Positions 30,839 to 39,737 of a DNA stretch of 64,000 nucleotides are shown in pieces. Made by a program: the position numbers and the translations under genes. The notes beneath the pieces are model-generated. The model was not told the DNA's origin. It worked only from the letters and a program-made list of their open reading frames with translations, and searched no databases. This stretch comes from Candidatus Krumholzibacteriia bacterium (GTDB lineage: Bacteria; Krumholzibacteriota; Krumholzibacteriia; WVZY01; JAKEHA01). The number at the start of each line of letters is the position of its first letter. Position 1 is the stretch's first letter. The stretch covers positions 242,184-306,183 of the forward strand of contig JAOUHG010000001.1 of NCBI GenBank assembly GCA_029865265.1. The letters are read 5' to 3'.

Positions 30839-33091
30839 CTACAATGCCAGCTTGAGCCCCGCGGTGAAGGTGCGCGGCGCGCCGGGGTGCGCGCCGTAGG
30901 GGAAGCGGGACGCCACGTAGATCTCGTCCAGCGTATTGTAGACCGAGGCAAAGATGCGCACGTGGCGGATCAATTCGTACTCGGTGACGATGTCCAGCAG
31001 GAAGCGGCTGTCCGCGCTTGCCGAGTCGATGAGCGCGCCGCTGCCGGGCTGGGTGCGCATCTCACTGGTGTAGTTGGCGAACACACCCAGGAACGACTTC
31101 TTCGTGGTGAGCGCCGCCGATGCGCTCAACGAATGCTCCGGAATATACGGGATCTCGTCGCCGATCGCGCTGTCGTAGGAAATCCCGGACGCGTCGACCA
31201 TGCTGCCTCCCGCCAGGTACTCGCTGCTGGTGAAGGTATACGCGGCCGACAGGTCGACGCCGTACACCGGGTCCACGATCGAATAGTCCGCCGAAGCCTC
31301 GAGCCCCGATGCCCGGCGCGTCATGTCGTTGCCGGCGAAGGCGTGGTCGGACAGAAAGCCGACCAGCGCCGCCTCCCACCGGCCGCGCTTCATGCGTCCG
31401 CCCGCCTCGGCGTGCACCGCCTGGTAGCCCTTGTTTTCCACCCCTGCCGGCGGGGCCTCGAAGCCGGTGTGGATGCCGCCCAGCAGCAGGAATCCCTTTG
31501 CGGGCCGATAGGCGGCACCGATGCCGGGGAGCAGCGCCGTGGTCGAGTTTTCCACCACCGTGGGAGCCGAGGAACGGCTACCGTTGCCGGCGGCGTAGGA
31601 CGACCGCTTTGTTTCCACCCACTCGACGCGCAGCCCGGGAATGATGCTCCACTTTCCAACGCTGATGCGGTCGCGCACGAAACCCGCCAGCGCGTGTGCA
31701 TTGTTGATGCGGTTGTCGCTGCCGCCGTTGCCACCGTCCGTGCCGCTGGAGGTGAGCACCATGGCACCCCCGCTCACCATGCGGTAGCCGTCGATGTGGT
31801 TCAGGCGGTCCTCTTCGTCCTCGTGGTAGCGCAGCCCCGCTTCCAGTTCGTGCCGCGCGCCGCCGGTCGCAAACGCGGCCCCCAGTTCGGACTGAATACC
31901 GGTGGAGAAATACGAACGGTTGTTGGCCTTCACCGATAACGCGTCGTCGGCGCTGGTGGAGTCGCCGGCGAGGATGCCGTACTCGTCGGGGAAAGCGCCC
32001 GGGTCGTCCAGTACCGCGGACAACGCCTGGTTGTTGACGCCGTCCAGCAGGTACCAGTCGAGTTCGAGGTCGTTGCGATACAGGCTGGTGGTCACGTCGA
32101 TCGCATCACTGACGACGATGAAATGACGCAGCAGGAGCTGCGTTGCCTCGTGACTCATGTTGTCCTTCTGTGATGCCGCGTAGCGCCGGAAGGGTGTGGC
32201 GGCGAAGTCGCCGTCGGTGAGGCCCAGGTAGGAATCGTCCGCATCGGTCTTGAAGTACCCGAACTTGAACATCACGTCCTGGTAGTGGTCGGCGCTCGAT
32301 TCGGATTTGAGTCCCAGCTTGACCAGGTAATCGTCCTGTTCGAAACCCGTGTCGGCGCCGGTGTCGAGCGCCTTGTACCCGTAGGTGCGGGTCTGGTGCG
32401 TGCCCAGCATCCACGAGATGCCCTGCCACGCGTCGCCGTAGTCCAGATTCAAGGTGTGCGCGCCGTACGAACCGAGCGACAGGCGCGCCTGCGCCACCAG
32501 GTCGTCGGGGATGCCGAGTGTCTTGAAGTTCACCACGCCGCCGGTCGTGCCCGGTCCGTAACGGATCCCGGCGGGTCCCTTGAGCGTTTCGACGGCTTCC
32601 ATGCGTCCCATGCCCGCAAACACCGGCAGCCCCGGCGCGGCGTACGGTGCGGGCGAGACCAGCACGCCGTCTTCCAGCACGGTGAGGCCGGCGCTGCGGT
32701 AGGGGGCGGCGCCGCGCATGCCCAGGTTGGGGCGCAGCCCGTAGCCGTCCTCGCCGATGGCGTAGACGCCGGGGATGCGCAGCATCAACCGGTGGATGTC
32801 GTCGAAGGATTGATCCGGGTAGGGAAGAATGTTCGGGCCGAGGAAGTGGGCCGAACCGGGAACGGCGCGCGCGTGACCGACGCTACCCACCACCGAGGTG
32901 CGATCCGCCAGACGCTGTTGCGGTGATGTGGCGGGCGGCGAAACCGCCCGCATGGAATCCGCCCCCGTGGAGTCCGCCTGCGACGCTCCGCCGGCGCGAG
33001 GCGCAAACAGCACCAGCAGCGCGAGGCACAGCCAGGCACCCGCCAGACGCGCCGCCGTCAGGGACGATTCTGGCCGGCGCCGTGGCGTCAA
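30839..33091 (-). CDS. TonB-dependent receptor, FecA-like
   Basis: 750 aa from a TTG three bases after the preceding stress-protein stop, so expression is probably coupled. Signal peptide (LAGAWLCLALLVLFAPRAGGA). The plug domain contains IHRLMLRIPGVYAIGEDGYGLRPNLGMRGAAP, LTVLEDGVLVSPAPYAAP and VETLKGPAGIRYGPGTTGGVVNF, closest in pattern to ferric citrate/FecA-type receptors. The barrel ends with TAGLKLAL. No FecR/FecI pair or TonB box function is visible nearby. It ends an operon with an Rrf2 regulator, which in other bacteria often senses iron-sulfur status, so iron uptake is a fair guess; the ligand is not proven. Confidence 0.87.
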   Translation of the reverse strand: MTPRRRPESSLTAARLAGAWLCLALLVLFAPRAGGASQADSTGADSMRAVSPPATSPQQRLADRTSVVGSVGHARAVPGSAHFLGPNILPYPDQSFDDIHRLMLRIPGVYAIGEDGYGLRPNLGMRGAAPYRSAGLTVLEDGVLVSPAPYAAPGLPVFAGMGRMEAVETLKGPAGIRYGPGTTGGVVNFKTLGIPDDLVAQARLSLGSYGAHTLNLDYGDAWQGISWMLGTHQTRTYGYKALDTGADTGFEQDDYLVKLGLKSESSADHYQDVMFKFGYFKTDADDSYLGLTDGDFAATPFRRYAASQKDNMSHEATQLLLRHFIVVSDAIDVTTSLYRNDLELDWYLLDGVNNQALSAVLDDPGAFPDEYGILAGDSTSADDALSVKANNRSYFSTGIQSELGAAFATGGARHELEAGLRYHEDEEDRLNHIDGYRMVSGGAMVLTSSGTDGGNGGSDNRINNAHALAGFVRDRISVGKWSIIPGLRVEWVETKRSSYAAGNGSRSSAPTVVENSTTALLPGIGAAYRPAKGFLLLGGIHTGFEAPPAGVENKGYQAVHAEAGGRMKRGRWEAALVGFLSDHAFAGNDMTRRASGLEASADYSIVDPVYGVDLSAAYTFTSSEYLAGGSMVDASGISYDSAIGDEIPYIPEHSLSASAALTTKKSFLGVFANYTSEMRTQPGSGALIDSASADSRFLLDIVTEYELIRHVRIFASVYNTLDEIYVASRFPYGAHPGAPRTFTAGLKLAL

Positions 33092-33094
33092 CCG

Positions 33095-33568
33095 TCAGGC
33101 GCCCTTCCTGACCGCGGCGACCGTCATGGGCTGCTTGAGCGTGAGCACTGGACAGGGCGAATGCCGCACCAGCGCCTCGGCCGTGCTTCCCATCAGCACG
33201 TGCGACAAACCGCCGCGACCGTGCGTGCAGGACACGATGAGGTCGGCGTTGGTCTCGCGCGCGTACTCCACGATGGCATCCACCGGATTGCCGAACAGCA
33301 CCTTCGCTTCGGCGCGCACGCCCCTGGGCACCTGGTCGGCGATCAGCTTGTCGAGCGTCTGCTTGATCTCGGTGGCCCGCTCGTCATCCGTCGCGGCGAT
33401 CATCGGCGACACCCAGGCCACGTCCGAAACCGGCAGCGCGGGTTCGTTGACGGAGATCACCCGTAGGTCCGCGTCGAACCGTTCCGCCAGGCCCACCGCA
33501 TATGGAAGTGCCCGGAGCGAATAGTCCGACAGATCAGTCGTCACCAGGATCAGGTTGAAGTTCAACAT
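33095..33568 (-). CDS. Universal stress protein (UspA family), single domain
   Basis: 157 aa from the ATG at 33568, preceded by AGAGGGA. One USP domain: ILVTTDLSDYSLRALPYAVGLAERF, ADLIVSCTHGRGGLSHVLMGSTAEALVRHSPCPVLTL. The G2xG9xG(S/T) ATP motif is present as HGRGG then MGSTAEALVRHSPCPVLT, so it probably binds ATP like MJ0577. It is the third gene of the Rrf2 operon, followed immediately by the TonB receptor. A longer frame to 33643 has no ribosome binding site. Confidence 0.9.
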   Translation of the reverse strand: MLNFNLILVTTDLSDYSLRALPYAVGLAERFDADLRVISVNEPALPVSDVAWVSPMIAATDDERATEIKQTLDKLIADQVPRGVRAEAKVLFGNPVDAIVEYARETNADLIVSCTHGRGGLSHVLMGSTAEALVRHSPCPVLTLKQPMTVAAVRKGA

Positions 33569-33614
33569 GGCGTTCCCTCTCTTCTTCTGCCCGCGCGGTC
33601 CGGGCCTGCCGAAG

Positions 33615-34538
33615 TCAGTGGGACATCGGCGAAACGAAGCCACTCGGCTTCACCGCAAGAACTGACACCGGCACGTGCTCGAGAATGGTCTCCGCGGTCT
33701 TGCCGAGCAGCAGCGGCGCGTACGTCGCGCTGCGCGCGGTGCCGATGACCAGGAGGTCCGCCCCGGTTTCCTCGACCGCTTCGAGAACTGCGCGGGCGGC
33801 AGGCCCTTCTATCAAACGGATACGATCCGCCTCCACATGGGGCAGGATCGATCTTAGCATGATCTCGACGGCGTGTGCGTGGCGTTCGCGCGTCTGCGCA
33901 ATGACATCCTTCTTCTCGCTGAGGTGGCGAAGCCCGCTCGAGAGCCATTCGTATTCGTCGTGAAGCGGCTGCCACGCGTGCACGACGTACAACTCGCCGG
34001 GCAGGGCCTTGGCCGCGGCAGCCGCAACGTCGAGCACCTGGCCGTCGAACGACCCCGGTATCGGGCCGATGGGGTCGATGGCGGCGAGCACGCGGGGGGG
34101 TGGCGCGTGCGGGGCGTTCTTCACGATCCACACCGGCACCGGACAGTGGCGTACGATCGACTGGGTGAGCGCGCAGACGCCCCGTGGCCGCCCGTCCTCC
34201 ATCACGAGCATGTCGTGTTTGCCGCGGATCGCCTCCTGCACGATCTCGATGGCCGGGCGTCCCCAGCGGACCGAAAAGCCCACCCGCACGCCGCGTTCGT
34301 GCAGCGTCTCCGCGATGTGCGAGAGCTGACCGCGGCGTTCACGCTCGGCTTCTTCGCGCGCATCGTTGATTGTCAGGGACGAGAGCAGCGGTTCGAATTC
34401 CTCGGGAAGCTCGTTGAATACGTCGAGGAGCTTGAGTTCCGCGCCCGAATGGGTCGCAAGACGGGACGCGCGCGCTATGGCGGGGCCGTCAGGGGAGGAA
34501 CCGCGCGCGTAAACGAGAATTCGCCTGACCCTCATCAT
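33615..34538 (-). CDS. Tandem universal stress protein (two USP domains)
   Basis: 307 aa. Domain 1 (about 1-145) begins VRRILVYARGSSPDGPAIARA and keeps the fold with MLVMEDGRPRG, but lacks the full ATP-binding glycine series. Domain 2 (about 146-300) begins RVLAAIDPIGP and has the complete LVIGTARSATYAPLLLGKTAETILEHVPVSVLAVKP. This two-domain layout is that of UspE, with the nucleotide site probably only in the second half. It starts nine bases after the Rrf2 gene and is followed by a single-domain USP. Confidence 0.88.
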   Translation of the reverse strand: MMRVRRILVYARGSSPDGPAIARASRLATHSGAELKLLDVFNELPEEFEPLLSSLTINDAREEAERERRGQLSHIAETLHERGVRVGFSVRWGRPAIEIVQEAIRGKHDMLVMEDGRPRGVCALTQSIVRHCPVPVWIVKNAPHAPPPRVLAAIDPIGPIPGSFDGQVLDVAAAAAKALPGELYVVHAWQPLHDEYEWLSSGLRHLSEKKDVIAQTRERHAHAVEIMLRSILPHVEADRIRLIEGPAARAVLEAVEETGADLLVIGTARSATYAPLLLGKTAETILEHVPVSVLAVKPSGFVSPMSH

Positions 34539-34547
34539 GACTTCGCC

Positions 34548-34982
34548 TCACAACGGTAGCACCATCCGCTTGCGTTTGAGTGCATCGGCGGCGTCGTGCA
34601 GCGTCATGCTGGAGATGGTTGTCACATAGTTCTCGCGGAACAGTTTCCAGACGTCGTGCAGGGCGCAACGCGCGTGGTCGGTGCACACGTCGAGACCGAG
34701 GATACAGGCCCTGTCCAGTTCCACGCGACCGTCGATGGCCTCGATGACGTCCATCACGTACAACTCACTGCTGGGCCGCGCGAGCTGGTAGCCGCCGCCG
34801 GGGCCCTTGGTGGATCGCACGAGCCCCTTGTTGCGCAGTCCGTGCAGGATCTTGGCCAGGGACTGGCGCGGAACGCCGGCCGCGTCCGCTATTTCGCGGA
34901 CCAGTACCGGCCCGGGCGCGTCCTTCTCCGCGAGGTAAATCAGCGCACGCAGTGCGTGCTGGCAGGTGGGCGAGTGGATCAT
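34548..34982 (-). CDS. Rrf2-family regulator with three-cysteine iron-sulfur motif
   Basis: 144 aa. Winged helix (about 10-65: VLVREIADAAGVPRQSLAKILHGLRNKGLVRSTKG, GGGYQLARP) followed by the dimer helix and a cluster motif with Cys93, Cys100 and Cys106 (RACILGLDVCTDHARC). IscR and NsrR use three cysteines at this place to hold an iron-sulfur cluster, so sensing of iron-sulfur status, NO or redox is likely. It is the first gene of an operon with two universal stress proteins and a TonB receptor. A palindrome just behind its -10 (34998-35023) suggests autoregulation. Confidence 0.9.
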   Translation of the reverse strand: MIHSPTCQHALRALIYLAEKDAPGPVLVREIADAAGVPRQSLAKILHGLRNKGLVRSTKGPGGGYQLARPSSELYVMDVIEAIDGRVELDRACILGLDVCTDHARCALHDVWKLFRENYVTTISSMTLHDAADALKRKRMVLPL

Positions 34983-34997
34983 GGCGACCTCAGCCGG

Positions 34998-35023
34998 AGT
35001 AGTGGACCAGTAATTCCACTACT
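34998..35023. promoter_or_regulatory. Palindromic operator before the Rrf2 operon
   Basis: AGTAGTGGA and TCCACTACT are perfect 9-bp inverted arms around an 8-base spacer. The site lies directly downstream of the -10 box, where a bound regulator would block initiation. Confidence 0.7.
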
Positions 35024-35052
35024 ACTATAGGTTGCCGGACGGGCGGCGTCAA
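35024..35052 (-). promoter_or_regulatory. Promoter of the Rrf2-Usp-Usp-TonB receptor operon
   Basis: TTGACG (35052-35047), exactly 17 bases, TATAGT (35029-35024), reading leftward. Both boxes are close to consensus. Confidence 0.75.
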
Positions 35053-35152
35053 GGCAAAGCAGACACCGGAGTCCGAAGTCACGGCGCGCCACCCCGGGCC
35101 GTAACGTCTTGTGGAAAAGTATGTTATCGGAGCCGGCGGGCCGGGTTTCGGG

Positions 35153-35182
35153 TTGCGGTGGGAGCCGCCGGTCCCGTATGCT
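35153..35182 (+). promoter_or_regulatory. Promoter of the GcvT-family gene
   Basis: TTGCGG (35153-35158), 18 bases, TATGCT (35177-35182). A small hairpin TGGCCC-TTC-GGGCCA (35183-35197) lies in the short leader before ATG 35207. Confidence 0.5.
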
Positions 35183-35206
35183 TGGCCCTTCGGGCCACTA
35201 TTCACC

Positions 35207-36397
35207 ATGCCCATCGCCACCCCATTTCATCCCCGCACGCTCGCGCGTTGCACCAGCCTGTTCTACAAGGACTGGGCGGGGTATCACGCGGTCCGCTCCT
35301 ACGACACCTCAGCCGACCGCGAGTACTTCGCCTTCCGGCACGCGTGCGGTCTCATCGACGTGACGCCGCTCTACAAGTACGACGTGCGCGGCGAGGATGC
35401 GGCGCGCTTTCTGGCGCGGGTGATGGTGCGCGACATCATGAAGCTCAAGCTTCGCCAGGTGATGTACGTGTGCTGGTGCGACGATGACGGCCACATGATC
35501 GACGACGGCACCGTGTCGCGGCTGGGCGACGATCACTACCGCGTGACATCGTCGGAACCGGCCTGGCACTGGCTGGCGCGCAACGCACGCGGCATGCGCA
35601 TCACCATGAACGACGTCAGCGACAAGATCGCGGCGCTTTCCATCCAGGGCCCGACGTCGCGCGATACGGTGGATGCCGCATGCGGCGGGGATATCCGTGA
35701 GCTGAAGTTCTTCCGGCTCACCACCACGAAGATCGAAGGCGCGGACGTGATCGTCTCGCGCACCGGCTACACCGGCGACCTGGGCTACGAGATCTGGATG
35801 AAGAACGACGACGCGCTGCGCGTCTATGACGCCGTCACCGCCGCGGGTCGCGCATACGGACTGGAGCCGGCGGGGTTGGATGCCATGGATGTCACCCGCG
35901 TGGAGGCGGGATTCATCCTCAACGGCGTGGACTACTACCCGTCCCTGCGCTGCCTCATTCCCTCGCGCAAGTCGACACCCTACGAACTCGGACTGGGCTG
36001 GATGGTGAAACTCCAGCGCGACCGTTTCATGGGCCGCGAGGCGCTGCTGCGCGAGAGTCAGACGGGTTCGATACGCAAACTGGTGGGGCTGGAAGTGGAC
36101 TGGGACGAGACCGAGGCGCTCTTCCGCGCCCACGGCCTCCCGCCGGAAGTGCACCCGGGTGGCTGGCGGGATGCGCGACCCGTGTATGACACGCGCGGCG
36201 CGTTCATCGGTCAGGCGACCAGCGGCGCGTGGTCGCCGTTGCTCAAGAAGAACCTCGCCCTGGCCACGCTGAAGTCGGAGTTCACCGCGCCGGGTACCAT
36301 CGTGCGTTTCGAGGTCACGGTGGAGTACGAACGGCGCGCGGTCAAGGCCACGGTCGTTGAGACGCCTTTCTTCAACCCGGAACGGAAGCGGACCTGA
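35207..36397 (+). CDS. GcvT-family tetrahydrofolate-dependent aminomethyltransferase/demethylase
   Basis: 396 aa from the ATG at 35207, which fits the promoter just upstream; the frame is open back to 35111. The GcvT folate-binding fold is clear: HACGLIDVTPLYKYDVRGEDAARFL, LSIQGPTSRDTV, VSRTGYTGDLGYEIWM (the conserved GxxGExG-like loop), LDAMDVTRVEAGFIL and a C-terminal barrel domain ending VKATVVETPF. Family members move a methyl or aminomethyl group to tetrahydrofolate (glycine cleavage T protein, dimethylglycine and DMSP demethylases). No glycine cleavage H or P gene is nearby, so a dedicated demethylase is more likely. Two FAD oxidoreductases follow after 4 and 2 bases. Confidence 0.85.
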   Translation: MPIATPFHPRTLARCTSLFYKDWAGYHAVRSYDTSADREYFAFRHACGLIDVTPLYKYDVRGEDAARFLARVMVRDIMKLKLRQVMYVCWCDDDGHMIDDGTVSRLGDDHYRVTSSEPAWHWLARNARGMRITMNDVSDKIAALSIQGPTSRDTVDAACGGDIRELKFFRLTTTKIEGADVIVSRTGYTGDLGYEIWMKNDDALRVYDAVTAAGRAYGLEPAGLDAMDVTRVEAGFILNGVDYYPSLRCLIPSRKSTPYELGLGWMVKLQRDRFMGREALLRESQTGSIRKLVGLEVDWDETEALFRAHGLPPEVHPGGWRDARPVYDTRGAFIGQATSGAWSPLLKKNLALATLKSEFTAPGTIVRFEVTVEYERRAVKATVVETPFFNPERKRT

Positions 36398-36401
36398 TCC
36401 C

Positions 36402-37991
36402 ATGGCAAAACGCTACGACGCCATCGTCATCGGCGCAGGGCACAACGGGCTCGTGTCCGCCGCCTATCTGGCCAGGGCCGGGCGCCGCGTGCTGGTGCTG
36501 GAGCGGCGCCACGTGGTGGGCGGTGCGGCGGTTACCGAGGAACTCTACCCAGGATTCAAGTTCTCGGTGGCCTCGTACGTGGTGAGTCTGTTCCGTCCGC
36601 ATATCATCCGCGAACTCAACCTCACCCGGCACGGCATGCAACTCATTCCGCTGGAGTGCTCGTTCACGCCGCACCTGGAGGGGCCCGGCCTGGTGCGCTG
36701 GCCCGACCCGCATCGCACGCGCCGCGAGGTATCGCACTTCAGTCAGAAGGATGCCGAGATCTACCCCGAGTTCTCGCTGGCCATGACCAAGATGGGCTTC
36801 TTCGTGAAGAGAATCATCGATTCGCCGCCGCCCGACGTGGGCTCGCTCAATCCCGCCGAACTCTCCAGACTCACGGGGCTCATGGGCCATCTCCGCGACC
36901 TCGGACCCGACATGGTGGAGCTGCACGCGCAGTTGCTCACCATGAGCGCGGTGGACTTTCTGCAGATGTGGTTCGAATCCGACGCGCTTCTCGCGCCCAT
37001 GTCGTGCAGCGGAATCATCGGCACCTTCCTCGGTGTGCGTTCGCCCGGCACGGCGTACGTGCTGCTCCACCATTATATGGGCGAGATCGACGGCGCTTTC
37101 CGTTCCTGGGGTTTCTCCAAGGGTGGCACCGGCGGGCTGAGCCTCGCCATTGCCAGCGCCGCGCAGGCCTTCGGCGCCGAGATCAAGCTGAGCGCGCCGG
37201 TGTCGCGCATCGTGGTCAAGAACGGCCGCGCGAAGGGTGTGGTGCTGGAGAATGGCGACGAGTACAACGCGGACGTGGTTCTCTCCTGCGCGGACCCGCG
37301 GCGCACCTTCATTTCCATGGTGGGCGAACCGCATTTCGACACCGATTTCCTCTCGCAGCTGCGCCGCTACAAGTACCGCGGCAGTTCCGGCAAGGTGAAC
37401 CTGGCGCTCGACCGCCTGCCGGATTTCACCTGCCGGCCCGGCGACGGACCGCACATCCGCGGCGACATCGCCATCGCGCCCTCGCTCGAGTATCTCGAGC
37501 GCGCGTTCGACGATGCCAAGTACGGCGAGTTCTCGCGGCGTCCGTATCTCAACGTGGTGATTCCGTCGCTGGTGGATCCCAGCGTGGCCCCGCCCGGCAA
37601 ACACGTGATGTCGTGCTTCGTGCAGTACGCACCCTACAATCGAAAGGGCGGTGCAGAAACGTGGCCGGCGCACCGCGAGGCGTTTGGCGACGCGGTGGTC
37701 GACACCCTCGCCGAATACTGCCCGGGACTCAAGGAGTCCATCCTCTACCGGCAGGTGCTCACCCCGTGGGATCTCGAACAGGAACTTGGTCTCACCGAGG
37801 GCAACATCTTCCAGGGAGAACTTTCGCTCGAGCAGCTGCTGTTCCTGCGCCCGGCCGCGGGCTGGTCTCGCTACCGCACGCCGGTCAAGAACCTGTGGCT
37901 GTGCGGTTCCGGCGCGCACCCCGGGGGCGGCATCATGGGTTCGCCGGGTGAACTGTGCGCCAAGGCAGTGCTGGAATCGAGGGAGGTCTGA
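36402..37991 (+). CDS. CrtI/phytoene-dehydrogenase-like FAD oxidoreductase, copy 1
   Basis: 529 aa. N-terminal Rossmann FAD site: IVIGAGHNGLVSAAYLARAG with the acidic ribose residue in VLVLERR, then HVVGGAA. C-terminal FAD motif: LWLCGSGAHPGGGIMGSPG. The middle substrate domain has a long SWGFSKGGTGGLSLAIASAA segment and a CADPRRTF motif. It belongs to the NAD(P)/FAD oxidoreductase group related to carotenoid desaturases and PYROXD2, but no carotenoid genes are near. It is nearly abutting GcvT and a second paralogue, implying one pathway. Substrate unknown. Confidence 0.85.
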   Translation: MAKRYDAIVIGAGHNGLVSAAYLARAGRRVLVLERRHVVGGAAVTEELYPGFKFSVASYVVSLFRPHIIRELNLTRHGMQLIPLECSFTPHLEGPGLVRWPDPHRTRREVSHFSQKDAEIYPEFSLAMTKMGFFVKRIIDSPPPDVGSLNPAELSRLTGLMGHLRDLGPDMVELHAQLLTMSAVDFLQMWFESDALLAPMSCSGIIGTFLGVRSPGTAYVLLHHYMGEIDGAFRSWGFSKGGTGGLSLAIASAAQAFGAEIKLSAPVSRIVVKNGRAKGVVLENGDEYNADVVLSCADPRRTFISMVGEPHFDTDFLSQLRRYKYRGSSGKVNLALDRLPDFTCRPGDGPHIRGDIAIAPSLEYLERAFDDAKYGEFSRRPYLNVVIPSLVDPSVAPPGKHVMSCFVQYAPYNRKGGAETWPAHREAFGDAVVDTLAEYCPGLKESILYRQVLTPWDLEQELGLTEGNIFQGELSLEQLLFLRPAAGWSRYRTPVKNLWLCGSGAHPGGGIMGSPGELCAKAVLESREV

Positions 37992-37993
37992 GC

Positions 37994-39544
37994 ATGGCCC
38001 GCTACGACGTCATTGTCATTGGTGCGGGTCACAACGGGCTCACCACCGCGTGCCTGCTGGCCCGGGCGGGCCGGCGCGTGCTCGTGCTGGAGCGCCGCGA
38101 TATCACCGGCGGCATGTGCGCGTCCGAGGAATTTCATCCCGGGTATCGAACCCCCGGGCTCCTGCACGACACGCTGCAGGTGCGCTCGGGTGTGGTGGAG
38201 GCGCTGCGCCTCGACCAGCACGGGCTGGATCTGGTGCCGCCGCCGGCCATGCTGCTGGCGGGTCCTGACGGGCGCGGCATCAGCATTCAGGCCTCTGCCG
38301 ACGCCACCGCCGTGGACATCGCGAAGGCCTCCGCGCACGACGCCGAGCGCTGGCGCGAGTTCAGCGCGTTCGTCGTGCGGGCGCGCAGGGTCATCGAACC
38401 GCTGCTCAACGATGCGCCGCCCGACATCGGCGCCATCGGCAGTCTGCAGAGCGGCTCGCTGGGCACGCTGCTCAAGAGCGCCATGTCCTTCCAGCGCCTG
38501 GGCAAGCGCGAGATGGCGGAACTGCTGCGCGTCCCGCCCATGTGCGTGGCCGACTGGATGAACGAGTGGTTCGAGGGCGATCTCCTCAAGGCCGGCATGG
38601 CGCACGGCGCCGTCCTCGGCATGTGGGCGGGTCCCTGGTCGCCGGGCACGGCCGCCAATCTGCTCCTCGAGGCGTGCACGGCCGGACAGGCGGTGAAGGG
38701 GGGCGCGGGCGCGCTGGCGTTCTCGCTGGAACGCGCCGCGCGGCACCACGGCGTGGAGATTCGCACCGGCACGGCGGTGTCGTCGCTCGCGGTTTCCGGA
38801 ACCACGGCGACCGGAGTGGTGCTCGCCTCCGGTGAGACGGTGGAAGCGGGTGCCGTTGCGGCCTCGTGCGATCCGCGCACGCTGTTCCTGAGCCTGGTGG
38901 CCGCGGGGACGCTGCCGTTGCGCTTCGAGCGCCGCGTGGGCGTGGTGCGCGCGCGCGGAACCACCGCCAAGGTGCACCTGGCGCTCGACCGGCGCCTGGA
39001 GTTCGCCGCCCGTCCCGGCGAGCGCGTGTCGCGCGCCCGGACCGCGACGACGCTGGACGATCTCGAGCGCGCCTTCGACGCCGTCAAGTACGGCCGTGCG
39101 TCCGAGAACCCCGTGCTCGATATCAGCGTTCCCTCGGTGTCCAATCCGGAAATGGCCCCCGAAGGGCGCGACTCGGTTTCGCTGCTGGTTCATTTTGCGC
39201 CCCACGCCCTCGCGGGTGGATGGGACGACGGTGCCCGCGAACGCCTGGGGGACGCCGCCGTGGCCGCGCTGGAACGGGTTGCGCCCGGGGTGGGCGGGAC
39301 GGTGGTGGCGCGCGAGGTGCTGACGCCGGTGGACATCGCCTCGCGGTACGGGGCCGACGGCGGGCACATTCACCACACCGAGCACGCGCTGGATCAACTG
39401 GCCATCCGCCCCACCATGGAGACCATGCGCTACGCCACGCCGCTTGCGAACCTCTACCTGTGCGGTTCGGGCTCGCACCCCGGCGGCGGCGTGACCTGTG
39501 CGCCCGGTGCGCTGGGAGCCGCCGCCATCCTGTCCCGCCGCTGA
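37994..39544 (+). CDS. CrtI-like FAD oxidoreductase, copy 2
   Basis: 516 aa, starting two bases after copy 1 and sharing its layout: IVIGAGHNGLTTACLLARAG, VLVLERRDITGGM, then ASCDPRTLFLSLV, FDAVKYGRASENPVLDISVPS, and C-terminal LYLCGSGSHPGGGVTCAPG. It is clearly a paralogue but divergent in the central substrate domain (RVPPMCVADWMNEWFEGDLLKAGMAHG). Tandem, coupled and divergent copies suggest either a heterodimer or two consecutive oxidations. It ends the three-gene set. No membrane helix is obvious. Confidence 0.85.
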   Translation: MARYDVIVIGAGHNGLTTACLLARAGRRVLVLERRDITGGMCASEEFHPGYRTPGLLHDTLQVRSGVVEALRLDQHGLDLVPPPAMLLAGPDGRGISIQASADATAVDIAKASAHDAERWREFSAFVVRARRVIEPLLNDAPPDIGAIGSLQSGSLGTLLKSAMSFQRLGKREMAELLRVPPMCVADWMNEWFEGDLLKAGMAHGAVLGMWAGPWSPGTAANLLLEACTAGQAVKGGAGALAFSLERAARHHGVEIRTGTAVSSLAVSGTTATGVVLASGETVEAGAVAASCDPRTLFLSLVAAGTLPLRFERRVGVVRARGTTAKVHLALDRRLEFAARPGERVSRARTATTLDDLERAFDAVKYGRASENPVLDISVPSVSNPEMAPEGRDSVSLLVHFAPHALAGGWDDGARERLGDAAVAALERVAPGVGGTVVAREVLTPVDIASRYGADGGHIHHTEHALDQLAIRPTMETMRYATPLANLYLCGSGSHPGGGVTCAPGALGAAAILSRR

Positions 39545-39737
39545 CACCCCCGCCCGCCCGCCGCCGCAGTTTTCTGTGGACCGTCGCGGTTTTCCATTGA
39601 ACGCGGGCTTCGCTGGTTGTATGAGTATGCGAAAATCAGCTTCTTGCTGTCGACGGCGCGCCTTACTTGGCGCGCCGCATGCGTATCGGCCCATGACGTT
39701 CGAGCGGCGCGGCATCCAGGCCGCGGGAGGGTAGTCG
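39545..39737 (+). other. Intergenic gap with a GC-rich hairpin
   Basis: The inverted repeat CGGCGCGCC-TTACTT-GGCGCGCCG occupies 39654-39677. It has no T run after it. I see nothing else with clear function. Confidence 0.5.

Noticed and set aside
29011..30951. 646-codon leftward open frame
   Set aside because: Antisense to the CPA2 antiporter; Arg/His-rich with no hydrophobic or domain pattern.
36402..39544. Carotenoid biosynthesis cluster
   Set aside because: Both genes are CrtI-like, but no crtB, crtE or cyclase is nearby and the partner is a GcvT-family enzyme.
39654..39677. Terminator after the second CrtI-like gene
   Set aside because: The stem is strong but about 110 bases past the stop and has no T run.
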